Below are positions 1-8,748 of a stretch of 64,000 nucleotides of DNA, piece by piece (position 1 is the first letter of the stretch; each line of letters starts with the position of its first letter). The translations under genes and the position numbers were made by a program. The notes under the pieces are model-generated. The model saw only the letters and a list, made by a program, of their open reading frames with translations. It did not search any database and was not told the DNA's origin. The DNA is from Flavobacterium gyeonganense (GTDB lineage Bacteria; Bacteroidota; Bacteroidia; Flavobacteriales; Flavobacteriaceae): the NCBI RefSeq assembly GCF_029625295.1, contig NZ_CP121112.1, positions 3,162,001 through 3,226,000 on the forward strand. Direction: 5' to 3'.

Positions 1-490
1 CTCCGTTTTCTCTTTTCAGCACTCCTTTTACACTTTCAAGTTGAGTACCTGAGAATTCTCCTAAATTAGCAAAAAGAAACTTAAAGCCCACTTTACCTAA
101 ATTTATAGTAGGTTTTACAGCATAGACTTCTAGAAAAATATCAGGTAAATTAAAAAAATAGAAATTCTCATAGTCTGCACTATTATCATAAGTAATTTCA
201 TAGGTGGCGATTTGAGTGCCCGTTTCGTGGTTGTAAATAGCTAAGGGATTTTTTTCGCCTTTGTCCAGCACAAAGTTGAGGGTTGTTTCGATTTTTTTGG
301 TATAGAAAGTATTTTCATTAATGATTACTGGCTTACCATCTAACCTGATTTCTATTGCATCAGGAGTAGAAAAACCTTTTATATTGACCTTTGCAGGTTT
401 TTGTGCTACGTCAAATTCATTGGTAAGTTCACTTTCGCAGGATGTTGCAACTACTAACAAGGCGAGTAGTAAAGCTCTTGCTTTTTTCAT
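1..490 (-). CDS. Lipoprotein, C-terminus cut by window edge
   Basis: The open frame starts at the ATG at 490 and runs off the left edge, giving at least 163 residues. The N-terminus (MKKARALLLALLVVATSC) is a lipoprotein signal peptide with a lipobox ending at Cys18, so the protein is probably anchored in the outer or inner membrane and periplasmic or surface exposed. The body is rich in beta-strand-type sequence and I do not recognise a family. It lies 117 bases downstream of the T9SS-exported protein on the same strand and is probably the last visible member of the receptor cassette. Function unknown. Confidence 0.75.
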   Translation of the reverse strand, partial: MKKARALLLALLVVATSCESELTNEFDVAQKPAKVNIKGFSTPDAIEIRLDGKPVIINENTFYTKKIETTLNFVLDKGEKNPLAIYNHETGTQIATYEITYDNSADYENFYFFNLPDIFLEVYAVKPTINLGKVGFKFLFANLGEFSGTQLESVKGVLKRENG

Positions 491-607
491 AAGTATTTTG
501 TTTTTATTCTTAATTTCTTTCGAAATGTTTTAATTTCCCGAAGCTAAATAAACAGCAGCGGGAATTTTTTGAAGCTTTCTATTTCGCCAGTATCAAACGA
601 ATATTTA

Positions 608-1627
608 TTATTTATTTTTGATGAACTTCAACTTTTCTACCACCGTGCCGTTTGTTATATGAACAATATAAGTTCCGGCCGCCAAAGCCGATACTTCTAT
701 CTGGTCTTTATAGACTGTAGCCAATACTTCTTGTCCTAACATATTATATACTTTAACAAAAGTAGTGGTTGGCTCAAAAGCAGGGTTTAATTGTAACTGT
801 AAAGTAGAAACTACTGGATTTTGAATTAGTTGGGTAACAATTTTAGGAGCGTTTACATCCTCAATACCTAATAGCGCTGATGCAAAAATCTGCATCTCAT
901 CTATTTGGAAGGTAGCGGATGAATTGGTGTCTTTAAATGGACTACTAGAGATTGCTGCGGGGTTGTTTACAACAGTATTGTTCTGCCAGAATCCAATATA
1001 GATTTTCTGCCCTGCATACTGGGAAAGGTCTGCCGTTGCCTGAGCGAATAATGAGTTGCCTGCCGCAATATAATCAGCATTGGTAATAACAAGTCTTTTA
1101 GGAAGTACGTTAGGATTATTAGTATAAGCCGCTGTAATATCAGCACGCAACGCTTTAAAATCTGTTACATCCGGAACAGGTTTTATGGGTGTACTTACAT
1201 AAACAAAAACAGTTTTATCAGTATTATTAGCTGTAGAAGTAGTATTATAAATACTTACTCTGCCTATCATAGCTGCCAAAATAATGTCTCCAGACGCTGC
1301 TGTTAAATCAATTTCAGGAGAAATGACCCAGTCTTCTATATCGTTGTTATAATCAGCCTTTAAATTTGCAGGACCGCCAACAACATTTGGTATATAGCGA
1401 CTGTATCTTAAAACGTTATCGGGCGATACTTCTTCATACATATTTGGAGTTGCGGCTTTACGTACAACCTGCTTTCCTATGTCCCAGGTGTTATTGTTAT
1501 TGTTCCCGTCATAGAATTTCCAGCCGGCTCTCTCCTCTGGGGTATCAAAGGTGTTTTCCCATACAATAAATTGAGCACTGCTAACACCAAATACTAATAA
1601 AGCAGTAAAGAGTAATAAATTTTTCAT
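608..1627 (-). CDS. T9SS type A sorting domain protein with choice-of-anchor J-like domain
   Basis: A 339-residue secreted protein. Residues 1-18 are a Sec signal peptide ending in SSAQ. The start of the mature part (WENTFDTPEERAGWKFYDG) and the later INPEID-type strand pattern resemble the choice-of-anchor J / cleaved-adhesin beta-sandwich. The last ~80 residues form a por-secretion (type IX) tail: VYNMLGQEV, a VSALAAGTYIVHI strand and the basic end KLKFIKNK. By family knowledge the tail sends the protein through the type IX machinery to the cell surface. It sits 72 bases after the beta-helix lipoprotein and is likely co-transcribed with it. Its ligand is unknown; it may be an accessory surface protein of the adjacent receptor. 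Confidence 0.85.
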   Translation of the reverse strand: MKNLLLFTALLVFGVSSAQFIVWENTFDTPEERAGWKFYDGNNNNNTWDIGKQVVRKAATPNMYEEVSPDNVLRYSRYIPNVVGGPANLKADYNNDIEDWVISPEIDLTAASGDIILAAMIGRVSIYNTTSTANNTDKTVFVYVSTPIKPVPDVTDFKALRADITAAYTNNPNVLPKRLVITNADYIAAGNSLFAQATADLSQYAGQKIYIGFWQNNTVVNNPAAISSSPFKDTNSSATFQIDEMQIFASALLGIEDVNAPKIVTQLIQNPVVSTLQLQLNPAFEPTTTFVKVYNMLGQEVLATVYKDQIEVSALAAGTYIVHITNGTVVEKLKFIKNK

Positions 1628-1699
1628 AATTGTAAAATATAAAGAAAACAGGCGGTATTTTGCAACCGCCCGTTTTCAGGTTAAAATTTAAACTTTAAG

Positions 1700-3040
1700 T
1701 TAAAACGAATAATTAGTCCACGTTCCTTGGAAATCTCCACAGTTTCTTGGAGAAACAGTCCATGATCCTTCATTAAAGAATGGCTGAGTCATTCCCCAAA
1801 CAGCTGCAGGGTTAGATGTAGAAGTAGCTGTTACGCCAGAAATAGTAAGGGCTACTGTAGTGCTTCCTATTCTTGAAGCTGTAGCATACGTAAAGCCGTG
1901 AGCACTCACATTTGTGAAGTTAAGGTGTGCTGAATTTACAGCAGCACCGCTCACTGTTTCGTTCAGGATTCCTACTGGATAACCCGTAACTGTCGCATCG
2001 TTTAGAGTTAATCTACCGTTTCTTCGTACGTGAATGGCATTTTCATACAAAGCCCCATTTGTACTGCTTTTTGCCCCTATAATAGTTAAATTACTAATTA
2101 CCGGATGTGTAAAAGGTGTGGCTCCTGATCCTGATGCATTGTTGTCTAACTCAATCCCATTTGAATCTGGGCTTGTACCACTCAAACTGTGAGTAGAGCT
2201 GTAATTTGCCAATACCAATGCACAGCTAATAGTACCAACATAACCATTGTCAAAATCGAAATTGTCATCATCTGCTGCATACGACACTAAATTGGTTGCA
2301 TTTACTGTCCCACCAAACCATTCGAATGAATCATCTTTACCGAAAGATACCTGAACGTGGTCTATGGTAGTACCAGAACCAACTCCTCCCATTGTTAATC
2401 CGTTGATTTCGTTACCATTTCCGTTAGGATCTGTAGGCAATACTCTTCCTGCAAACTCAATACGCACATAAGTTAATGACCCTGAGTTATCAGTATTATT
2501 GGTAGTAGTAGTAGAACCATAGTAATATTGAGAAGGATTAGATTGATCTGTAAGCCCTTCGATTACATTGGAATCTGTCCCTGTATTCACCTGTGCTTTC
2601 CCTAAAAGGATAACCCCTCCGAAATCTCCAGGACTAGCTGTAGTATCATCATCACAATCCAAAAGATTGTAGCTGGTAAATACTACAGGAGCCGTAGCAG
2701 TTCCGTTGGCATTTAGCTTACCACCTTTTTGTATCACCAATATACCAGTAGGTGCAGTGCCGTTAGGTACGCTTCCTTTGATGTAGGTTCCTGCCTCAAT
2801 AGTAAGAGTTACACCGTTTAATACATTTACAATTCCATCAATTTCCCAGATTTTGTCTGCAGTCCAGGTTGTAGAAGCAGTAATGTTTCCGGAAACTGTT
2901 TGCACGGGTTTAGAACACGCAGCTGAATACTCAGCAGAAGCTGATTGCATACCAAACGAATCAGCAGCTGATCCAGCTTCATTCTCACTACAGGCTGTAA
3001 GCGATAGTGCTACAAGAGCTACAAAAAATAAATTTCTCAT
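1700..3040 (-). CDS. Right-handed beta-helix lipoprotein
   Basis: A 446-residue lipoprotein: the signal MRNLFFVALVALSLTAC places the lipidated Cys at 17. The rest is Gly/Asn/Thr-rich with repeated short strands (for example VLNGVTLTIEAGTYIKG and LTYVRIEFAG), typical of pectate-lyase-like right-handed beta-helices, but no catalytic Asp/Lys/Arg triad of a polysaccharide lyase could be assigned. The DNA is visibly richer in G and C than the core genes in this window. It follows the large TonB receptor after a 413-base spacer. Such proteins often accompany a TonB receptor in Bacteroidota, so a surface partner role is inferred, not shown. Confidence 0.8.
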   Translation of the reverse strand: MRNLFFVALVALSLTACSENEAGSAADSFGMQSASAEYSAACSKPVQTVSGNITASTTWTADKIWEIDGIVNVLNGVTLTIEAGTYIKGSVPNGTAPTGILVIQKGGKLNANGTATAPVVFTSYNLLDCDDDTTASPGDFGGVILLGKAQVNTGTDSNVIEGLTDQSNPSQYYYGSTTTTNNTDNSGSLTYVRIEFAGRVLPTDPNGNGNEINGLTMGGVGSGTTIDHVQVSFGKDDSFEWFGGTVNATNLVSYAADDDNFDFDNGYVGTISCALVLANYSSTHSLSGTSPDSNGIELDNNASGSGATPFTHPVISNLTIIGAKSSTNGALYENAIHVRRNGRLTLNDATVTGYPVGILNETVSGAAVNSAHLNFTNVSAHGFTYATASRIGSTTVALTISGVTATSTSNPAAVWGMTQPFFNEGSWTVSPRNCGDFQGTWTNYSF

Positions 3041-3453
3041 AATATTAATTGTTTAGAATTATTAATCCGGTTGTTTTATTTTTAATCCGGATCGTTTTAC
3101 TGTTTAAAGGATACCCGCCTCTGTATCCCCGTTACCTGGTTATGCTTTATCACTTTGCATTGCCAGAGGCAGGACTCTGCAAAGCGTCTCTTCCTTCTTC
3201 CCTTGCCAGGCTGAGCTATTCTGGAAAGGTTCCGTTTTTTCTACTGTACCCTTGAGGCTACCGATGGTGCACTCACCAATAAACTTTAAGATTACAGCCC
3301 GTCAGGATGCGGAAAAACCTGTACAATGGCGCATTATGTTAATTATAAATTTTCATTATCATTCTTTTCTTACTGGTCTATACCCAAAATAAATGCTGTA
3401 TTTGTATTTCATCTGAAGCAGGTTCAGGTGTGACTAGGTCAAATTCGATCCTT
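3041..3453. other. 413-base G+C-rich spacer with potential RNA structure
   Basis: No open frame of note. On the minus strand (the transcribed strand of the neighbours) a stem pairs 3178-3184 with 3153-3159, with an inner 3-bp stem (3166-3168 with 3075-equivalent positions 3175-3177). A second stem of 10 bp with one G-U joins 3164-3173 to 3114-3123; it excludes a third hairpin pairing 3109-3114 with 3123-3128. Mutually exclusive helices upstream of the beta-helix gene could be an attenuator or a structured leader. No T-run follows the last hairpin. I found no conserved boxes of known riboswitches. Confidence 0.35.
3062..3090. promoter_or_regulatory. Direct repeat TTAATCCGG x2, 20-bp period
   Basis: Two exact copies of TTAATCCGG (3062-3070 and 3082-3090) are spaced 20 bases start to start, about two helical turns, and lie 22-50 bases upstream of the ATG of the beta-helix lipoprotein. 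This spacing suits binding of a dimeric regulator on one DNA face. The regulator is unknown; chance repetition cannot be excluded. Confidence 0.3.
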
Positions 3454-6400
3454 CTAAAAACTATAATTCATACTTAAACTAAAAGTTGTTCCTCTATACC
3501 CCCTGAACATTAGCTCGTCTGTATCTTTATCGTATTTTTTTGATGATCCCGGTGATAGTATGTATCGATCTCTTATCGCCGTATTGTCTTCCTGACCCCA
3601 ATTAGGATTGTCAGTTTTATAGCTCAGGTAATTGTTATAGGTCTCTATTGGTATATTAAACAGGTTTTTTATATTAAATTTTACCTGAAAGTTTTTGTCT
3701 TTCAGGAAACGATAACTCAATTGTGCATCGGTAGTACTGTATGGCCGCTGAATTTCTTCATCTTGATAATCATAACCCACCGTAATATATTGGTCACCTT
3801 TAGCATTCTGAACAATATTGAGTCCAAGGCGTTCCCCATCATAAGCAAATCCCAGATTGTATGCCCAGGGCGTTTGCCCAAACATGGGTCTATTGGCCTT
3901 ATAGGTTGAGGTATCTGCCTGCCCGTCTTTGCCAAATCGGTTTATGTATCCTATAACTTTGGTATCGTTAAAGGTAAAGTTGGCACTCACAAAAAACTTG
4001 TCCAAAAAAGGGTTTTGTCCTATAAAACCAAAGCTTTTTCGTATTTCGGCTTCAAAACCGGTTAAAATGGCCTGTTTGGAATTCGCCACATATAACTCCA
4101 GGCTTCCTTCAGGAGCTCTATAACCGACACGTTCAATAGGGTTTATAAATTTCTTATGGTAAACTCCAAAAGAGAGTATCTCGCCGAGTCCCGGAAACCA
4201 TTCCCACTTAAAATCATAATTATTCACGATAGTAGATAGTACCCCGCCGGCATTAATTATATTTGCTGAAGCAATAGGATCATAAAAGGGAATAGCGGTT
4301 CGTTCCTGAAACGATGGTCTAATCACGGCTCGGCTATATGCCAATCTCATATTCATTTTGGTAGTGGGACTATAAGTAAAATTTACCGAAGGCAAAAACT
4401 CCCACAGTTTGTCATCTAACTGCTTCTCATCAAAGCCATCCTCTACAGCATCCTTCCTTTGCGTTTGCAGCAGTTCGTATTTGTAGTATTCTGCCCTTGT
4501 ACCCCATACCAGCCTCCATTTGGTGTTTATACGCTGATCAAACATCAGGAAAGGAGCGTGCTGGCTAACTTTGCCGTGGTATTTTTCGCCATAAAAATCC
4601 GTGACGGCCCAGCCTACTTGCCCTGGCTCATAATGGGTGCCATCGAGTAGTTCAGCAAACGAATAAATATTTAATCTATTTCTTTCGCTAGCAGGAATGT
4701 TGGGACGGTTTTCATCTACTTTCAGGCTTGCAGCAGTCTGCTGGTTCGTATTCTCTCTCAACGCACCAAAATATCCTGCCTTGATGGTATTTTTAAAATG
4801 CTCTTTATTGAGTTGCAAGGCGATATTTGCTCCGAAATTATAATCCTCTGAATCATTGTCGATATTTTGTCTGACAATGGGTGGACTTGAATTATAGACA
4901 TAGTAATATTTATACATTTCGTTTCCAGACATTGCGTAATACTTCAAATTGGATGTGAAGTCTTTCATATCATATTCAACTGCTGTACGTGCTGCAAACC
5001 AGTTTAAATCTATCGTGTTTCCCAGTTTATGATTTCCTTCCAGTTTATTTTGCAACAATTGCTGATACACAGGGTAGTTGTATTCGCTGGTTCTGGGTAA
5101 AGCAATCGATTCAAGACCCTTGCCTTCCGGTAATACTCCAGTATAAAAATAATAGTATGAATCATCTGAAGCGGTATCTCCTTGTTCATTCCAACCCGTT
5201 ATCTTTGTAAGGCTAATATCTGCTGTATGGGTATAGGAATTACGAAAAGAAAACCTGTTTGTTCCCAACTGTAGCCCAAAATTCAGCATTCCTGCAACTG
5301 TTGAACTAGTTGTATAACTAGCTCCCCTGTTTTTGTAATCAAAAAAACGTGTTGGATTAGTATCATCTGGCCGAAAGGCATTATACATCCAGTTCGAACG
5401 TGCAGTATGGTCTATATCTAAAATGGTTTGTTCGTATTTAGAACTTACTGCTCCGGCAAAGCCCCATTTGTTATTATTTTTTAATTCGATTTTTTTACCA
5501 AAAGCCAGTTGAAAACCCGACCCAGGATCAGCTGTAGTTTTGTATGTGGTAAAATTATCATTGGTAAAGCGTTTGGATTGCTCAAAGAAATTCTTGGTAT
5601 TAAAATCTGAATATTCAAGTCCTTGCGGAAAATCCCTTGTACCATCATCATATCCAAAATAATCGTTTTTGCCTTGTTGCCGGGAAAGGAATGGCTTAAA
5701 TGTAGCTATACTATTATAAGAAGACCCCCAATTGAAAGAGAAAAAATCTTTATTCGGAATGTCTTTTGTTTTTACTTCTATATAACCGCCAGCAAAACTG
5801 GCATTCATATCGGGTGTAGCTGTTTTGTTTACCACCACGCTTTCTACCATTGCCGTTGGAATTATATCGAAAGAGAATTGGTTGTTGTAATCCGTACTCG
5901 GCAATATTATTCCGTCCATCACCGCCGTATTCCATCGCTCTCCCAAGGAGCGTACCACTACAAATTTGTCCGCTATTGTTGTTACTCCCGTAATACGTTT
6001 TAGTGAAGCTGCCACATCACTATCAGGTGTTTTTGCTATTTGCTCAGCAGAAATACCATCGCTCATTTGAGCCGCTTTTTGTTGCTGTCTAAATAATCCA
6101 TCTGTAGAAGCAGCTGTCTTTTTGTAAGTGCTGGTTACTACTACTTCACTTAAAGATTGGTCAGAGTTGTCTTTTAAAGCAATATTTAATGAGGTTGTAT
6201 TATTTTCGGTTACGACAAGATTGGTAATTCGTTGTGTTTGAAACGAAATATACCTTGCTTCCAGGGTATATGTGCCAGATTGTAATGAAAATGAATAAGT
6301 ACCATCATTACCAGATATAGTTGTCAGGTTTGTTACTCCTGTTATTTGTAGGGTTGCGCCGGGAAGCGGTACTCCTTGACTGTCTGTAACAGTTCCTTTA

Positions 6401-6726
6401 ATGCTTCCCGGTTGCAGCTTTTTTACAGGTCCCTTTTTGACAATAATATAGGAGTTCCCACTTTTTTTGAAGGTGAAGTTTGCTGAGGATAAAGTAGACT
6501 GTAAAATTTGTTCCCATGTTTGATTTTTTGCTTTATAAGCAGGGATATTTACTCCTTTTACCACATTCAAATCAAAAAGGATATTTATTTTGCTTTCTTG
6601 TGTCATTTTTGTAAGTCGCTTGTCTAATGTTTCGGCAGGAAATTCTTTATTTAGGGTTTGTGCTTGTAAAGTGCTAATTGTAAAAATTTGTAGTAGTATA
6701 ACCACTATAAGGTGACGTTTGTACAT
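3454..6726 (-). CDS. TonB-dependent receptor with STN signalling domain (1090 aa)
   Basis: An outer-membrane active transporter. Order of parts: signal peptide (1-23, ending LQAQ), STN domain (~25-100), a carboxypeptidase-like regulatory beta-sandwich (~107-195, starts GSIKGTVTDSQGVPLPGA), plug (~215-330, with VVVRSLGERWNTAVMDG and a GGYIEVKT motif) and a long barrel ending in Phe (MNYSF). The STN domain is the part that, in FecA-type systems, contacts the anti-sigma factor FecR when ligand binds. fecR lies 50 bases upstream on the same strand and an ECF sigma gene lies beyond it, so ligand-induced transcription is expected. No SusD-like partner is present; the downstream beta-helix lipoprotein may take that place. 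The ligand cannot be read from the sequence. Confidence 0.9.
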   Translation of the reverse strand: MYKRHLIVVILLQIFTISTLQAQTLNKEFPAETLDKRLTKMTQESKINILFDLNVVKGVNIPAYKAKNQTWEQILQSTLSSANFTFKKSGNSYIIVKKGPVKKLQPGSIKGTVTDSQGVPLPGATLQITGVTNLTTISGNDGTYSFSLQSGTYTLEARYISFQTQRITNLVVTENNTTSLNIALKDNSDQSLSEVVVTSTYKKTAASTDGLFRQQQKAAQMSDGISAEQIAKTPDSDVAASLKRITGVTTIADKFVVVRSLGERWNTAVMDGIILPSTDYNNQFSFDIIPTAMVESVVVNKTATPDMNASFAGGYIEVKTKDIPNKDFFSFNWGSSYNSIATFKPFLSRQQGKNDYFGYDDGTRDFPQGLEYSDFNTKNFFEQSKRFTNDNFTTYKTTADPGSGFQLAFGKKIELKNNNKWGFAGAVSSKYEQTILDIDHTARSNWMYNAFRPDDTNPTRFFDYKNRGASYTTSSTVAGMLNFGLQLGTNRFSFRNSYTHTADISLTKITGWNEQGDTASDDSYYYFYTGVLPEGKGLESIALPRTSEYNYPVYQQLLQNKLEGNHKLGNTIDLNWFAARTAVEYDMKDFTSNLKYYAMSGNEMYKYYYVYNSSPPIVRQNIDNDSEDYNFGANIALQLNKEHFKNTIKAGYFGALRENTNQQTAASLKVDENRPNIPASERNRLNIYSFAELLDGTHYEPGQVGWAVTDFYGEKYHGKVSQHAPFLMFDQRINTKWRLVWGTRAEYYKYELLQTQRKDAVEDGFDEKQLDDKLWEFLPSVNFTYSPTTKMNMRLAYSRAVIRPSFQERTAIPFYDPIASANIINAGGVLSTIVNNYDFKWEWFPGLGEILSFGVYHKKFINPIERVGYRAPEGSLELYVANSKQAILTGFEAEIRKSFGFIGQNPFLDKFFVSANFTFNDTKVIGYINRFGKDGQADTSTYKANRPMFGQTPWAYNLGFAYDGERLGLNIVQNAKGDQYITVGYDYQDEEIQRPYSTTDAQLSYRFLKDKNFQVKFNIKNLFNIPIETYNNYLSYKTDNPNWGQEDNTAIRDRYILSPGSSKKYDKDTDELMFRGYRGTTFSLSMNYSF

Positions 6727-6776
6727 TGGGTGTTTATTGATTTTTGCTAATTTTATATTTATGTGTTTTCGAAATT

Positions 6777-7814
6777 TTAATAGATAATTAATTTGTCTGA
6801 TTGGCTGAGGTCATACTTAATATTATACAATAAGCTAATACCATCCATAACTTCTTTCAGACTAACATCGCGGGGGAAAGAGCAACTGAGTAATTTTCCG
6901 TCGAGTTTATTGTTTTTAATTTCAACGGTTACATTGAAATGTTGTTTTAATCGCAGTTTGAACTCTTTAGCATTGGCACCGCTCATTACCAGTCGGTTTT
7001 CCATCCAGGAGGCGGCATCTTCCCAGCTGACTTCACTTTTTACAGTACTTCCCGTTGTCTTGTTAAATGTAATTTGTTTGTTTTTAGTGAATACGCCCAA
7101 CAAATTGCCCTGATGCTCCACTTGTACTTTTCCATCTCGTACCGATACCGACGTTTCATCTAATTCTTTATAGGCTTTGATGTTGAATGAAGTTCCTAAT
7201 ACGGTAGTTTGTAAACTGCTACTATGAATGATAAAAGGTTTTTCGGGGTTTTTGGCAATTTTAAAAAAAGCTTCTCCTTCTTCAAGCCAGAATTCGCGAT
7301 TTTCGGTATTAAATTCTGTTTTTATTATGGCTACCTTGGTATTGCTATTCAGGTGTACTGTAGAACCATCAGGTAATGTTATTTCCAGATGCTCTCCTTT
7401 TTTGGATTCAAAATAGGTTTTGTTGTCAGCGTATTGTTGTGAACCTTTATTCTGAATAGTTTCTTTGGAAGTAAAAAAGTAAGTTCCGATACCTGCAAAC
7501 AGAATTGCCATTGCCGCAACTGCATATTTGATAAACGGACTTAAACGGATTACTTTTTGTTTTACAATTGGTTTTGGTGTTTCCTGTTCAAAACCAAACT
7601 CGACAGTCAGTCTTTGCCAAATAGCGTTACAGCCTTCTTTTACTTCTGTTTCTGTAGCATTGTAAGCTGTTTTTCCTGAATCGGGATTCCAATTTTCTAT
7701 TATTTCTTTTTCTTTTTCAGTTGCCTGTCCATTAGCATAGCGTTCGAATAGTTGGGCCAGCCAGTTTATTGTATCTTGTTTGTCGTTGAAGAACTTCCTA
7801 TTACTTTTATCCAT
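6777..7814 (-). CDS. FecR family anti-sigma factor
   Basis: A 345-residue single-pass inner-membrane protein. The cytoplasmic N-terminus (~1-90) is the sigma-binding part, one membrane segment lies at ~94-114 (IKYAVAAMAILFAGIGTYFF), a periplasmic FecR domain follows (~125-240, with LPDGSTVHLNSNTKV) and a C-terminal DUF4974-like domain ends the protein (~275-345). By family knowledge it holds the ECF sigma factor inactive until the receptor's STN domain signals. It is transcribed towards the receptor and away from the sigma gene, with which it shares a 304-base intergenic region. The usual sigma-fecR-receptor collinearity is broken here. Confidence 0.92.
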   Translation of the reverse strand: MDKSNRKFFNDKQDTINWLAQLFERYANGQATEKEKEIIENWNPDSGKTAYNATETEVKEGCNAIWQRLTVEFGFEQETPKPIVKQKVIRLSPFIKYAVAAMAILFAGIGTYFFTSKETIQNKGSQQYADNKTYFESKKGEHLEITLPDGSTVHLNSNTKVAIIKTEFNTENREFWLEEGEAFFKIAKNPEKPFIIHSSSLQTTVLGTSFNIKAYKELDETSVSVRDGKVQVEHQGNLLGVFTKNKQITFNKTTGSTVKSEVSWEDAASWMENRLVMSGANAKEFKLRLKQHFNVTVEIKNNKLDGKLLSCSFPRDVSLKEVMDGISLLYNIKYDLSQSDKLIIY

Positions 7815-8118
7815 ATTTAATTTTTTTAAAGCACTATTGAGTTTGCTTCTAATAAGATAATCGTATGCGAAAGCACCTTTTTCTTTCGGAAATTTATTAC
7901 TAATTGGTTAAGGATGCGTTATGTATTTGTTAATGGCGCGAAGGCAAAGGCTTGATGGAATATTTGTTGTTTTTGTAATTGTTCAGTTTTAGGTAATTTG
8001 TATAAAAAGAAAAGGTTAAGAACTTTTTTTTGATAAACAACAGATGTGTTTTGTTGATTTTGATTCTTACATTTGAGCTTATAATGTTGTTATTTTTACA
8101 GGGATTTTATACCATATT
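7815..8118. promoter_or_regulatory. Divergent intergenic region fecR / ECF sigma
   Basis: 304 bases of A+T-rich DNA between divergent fecR and the sigma gene. It must hold the promoters of both. A TAnnTTTG match for the sigma gene is listed separately. On the fecR side I see no convincing housekeeping element, which would fit use of an ECF promoter, but no ECF consensus could be fixed by eye. Confidence 0.5.
8068..8075 (+). promoter_or_regulatory. Candidate -7 element (TACATTTG) for ECF sigma gene
   Basis: TACATTTG matches the Bacteroidota sigma-A -7 consensus TAnnTTTG and lies 43 bases before the sigma ATG. TTG triplets occur just upstream (8051-8056) but at shorter spacing than the usual 17-23 bases, so the -33 element is uncertain. 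Confidence 0.4.
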
Positions 8119-8748
8119 ATGAAACTATCAGATAGACACCTCTTGGAATTGATTGCAGAAAAGGATGAAAAATCCTTTAACGAATTTTACAAAAGGTATT
8201 CGTCATTATTGTATAAATGGGCTCTTAACCGGATTGGTAATGCAGACATTACTAACGATATTGCTCAGGACTTTTGGTCGACTTTATGGCTCAATCCTCA
8301 AAAGATTAAAACAAATAGTGAGGGTTCTGCTAAAAATTTCATGCTTCATTTTTATACTTTTAGGATATTAGATTATCTAAGAGCGAACAAGAAACAAAAA
8401 GAAAAAACAGTTGTAGGAGAGGAGCAGTTGAATGCTCTTGAAAATACATTGTCATATACTCACATTTTAGAGGATATACAGGAGCAGGAAATATATGATC
8501 TTATCGAAGAGGTATTACTTGATTTGCCCGAGTTAACCCGACAGGTATTTGAATATAGATGGCGGAAACAATATTCTATCCAGGAAACATCCCAAAAATT
8601 GAATTTGGATGAAAAAGGAGTCTATAATCGAACGTTTGTAGCTCTTACAGCTATTCGGAATAAAGTTAATGTTATGCTTGAAGACGAAAAAGGAATTGAC
8701 AATCCTAAAACGCTTTTAGGACTGGCAGTTTTGTTGAATTTATTTTAG
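8119..8748 (+). CDS. ECF RNA polymerase sigma factor (FecI-like)
   Basis: A 209-residue sigma-70 family ECF protein. Region 2 (~22-95) includes the FNEFYKRYSSLLYKWALNRI and DIAQDFWSTLW segments; region 4 (~135-190) has LPELTRQVFEYRWRKQYS followed by a helix-turn-helix. There is no region 1 or 3. It diverges from fecR, its likely anti-sigma factor, and probably directs transcription of the fecR-receptor-lipoprotein genes. The C-terminus carries an extra hydrophobic tail (LLGLAVLLNLF) that could touch membrane or the FecR membrane segment. Identification of the family is firm; the regulon is inferred. Confidence 0.92.
   Translation: MKLSDRHLLELIAEKDEKSFNEFYKRYSSLLYKWALNRIGNADITNDIAQDFWSTLWLNPQKIKTNSEGSAKNFMLHFYTFRILDYLRANKKQKEKTVVGEEQLNALENTLSYTHILEDIQEQEIYDLIEEVLLDLPELTRQVFEYRWRKQYSIQETSQKLNLDEKGVYNRTFVALTAIRNKVNVMLEDEKGIDNPKTLLGLAVLLNLF

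Noticed and set aside
3100-3340. Possible cobalamin or thiamine riboswitch in the receptor spacer
   Set aside because: None of the conserved boxes of those classes could be found on either strand, so only a generic structured spacer is claimed.
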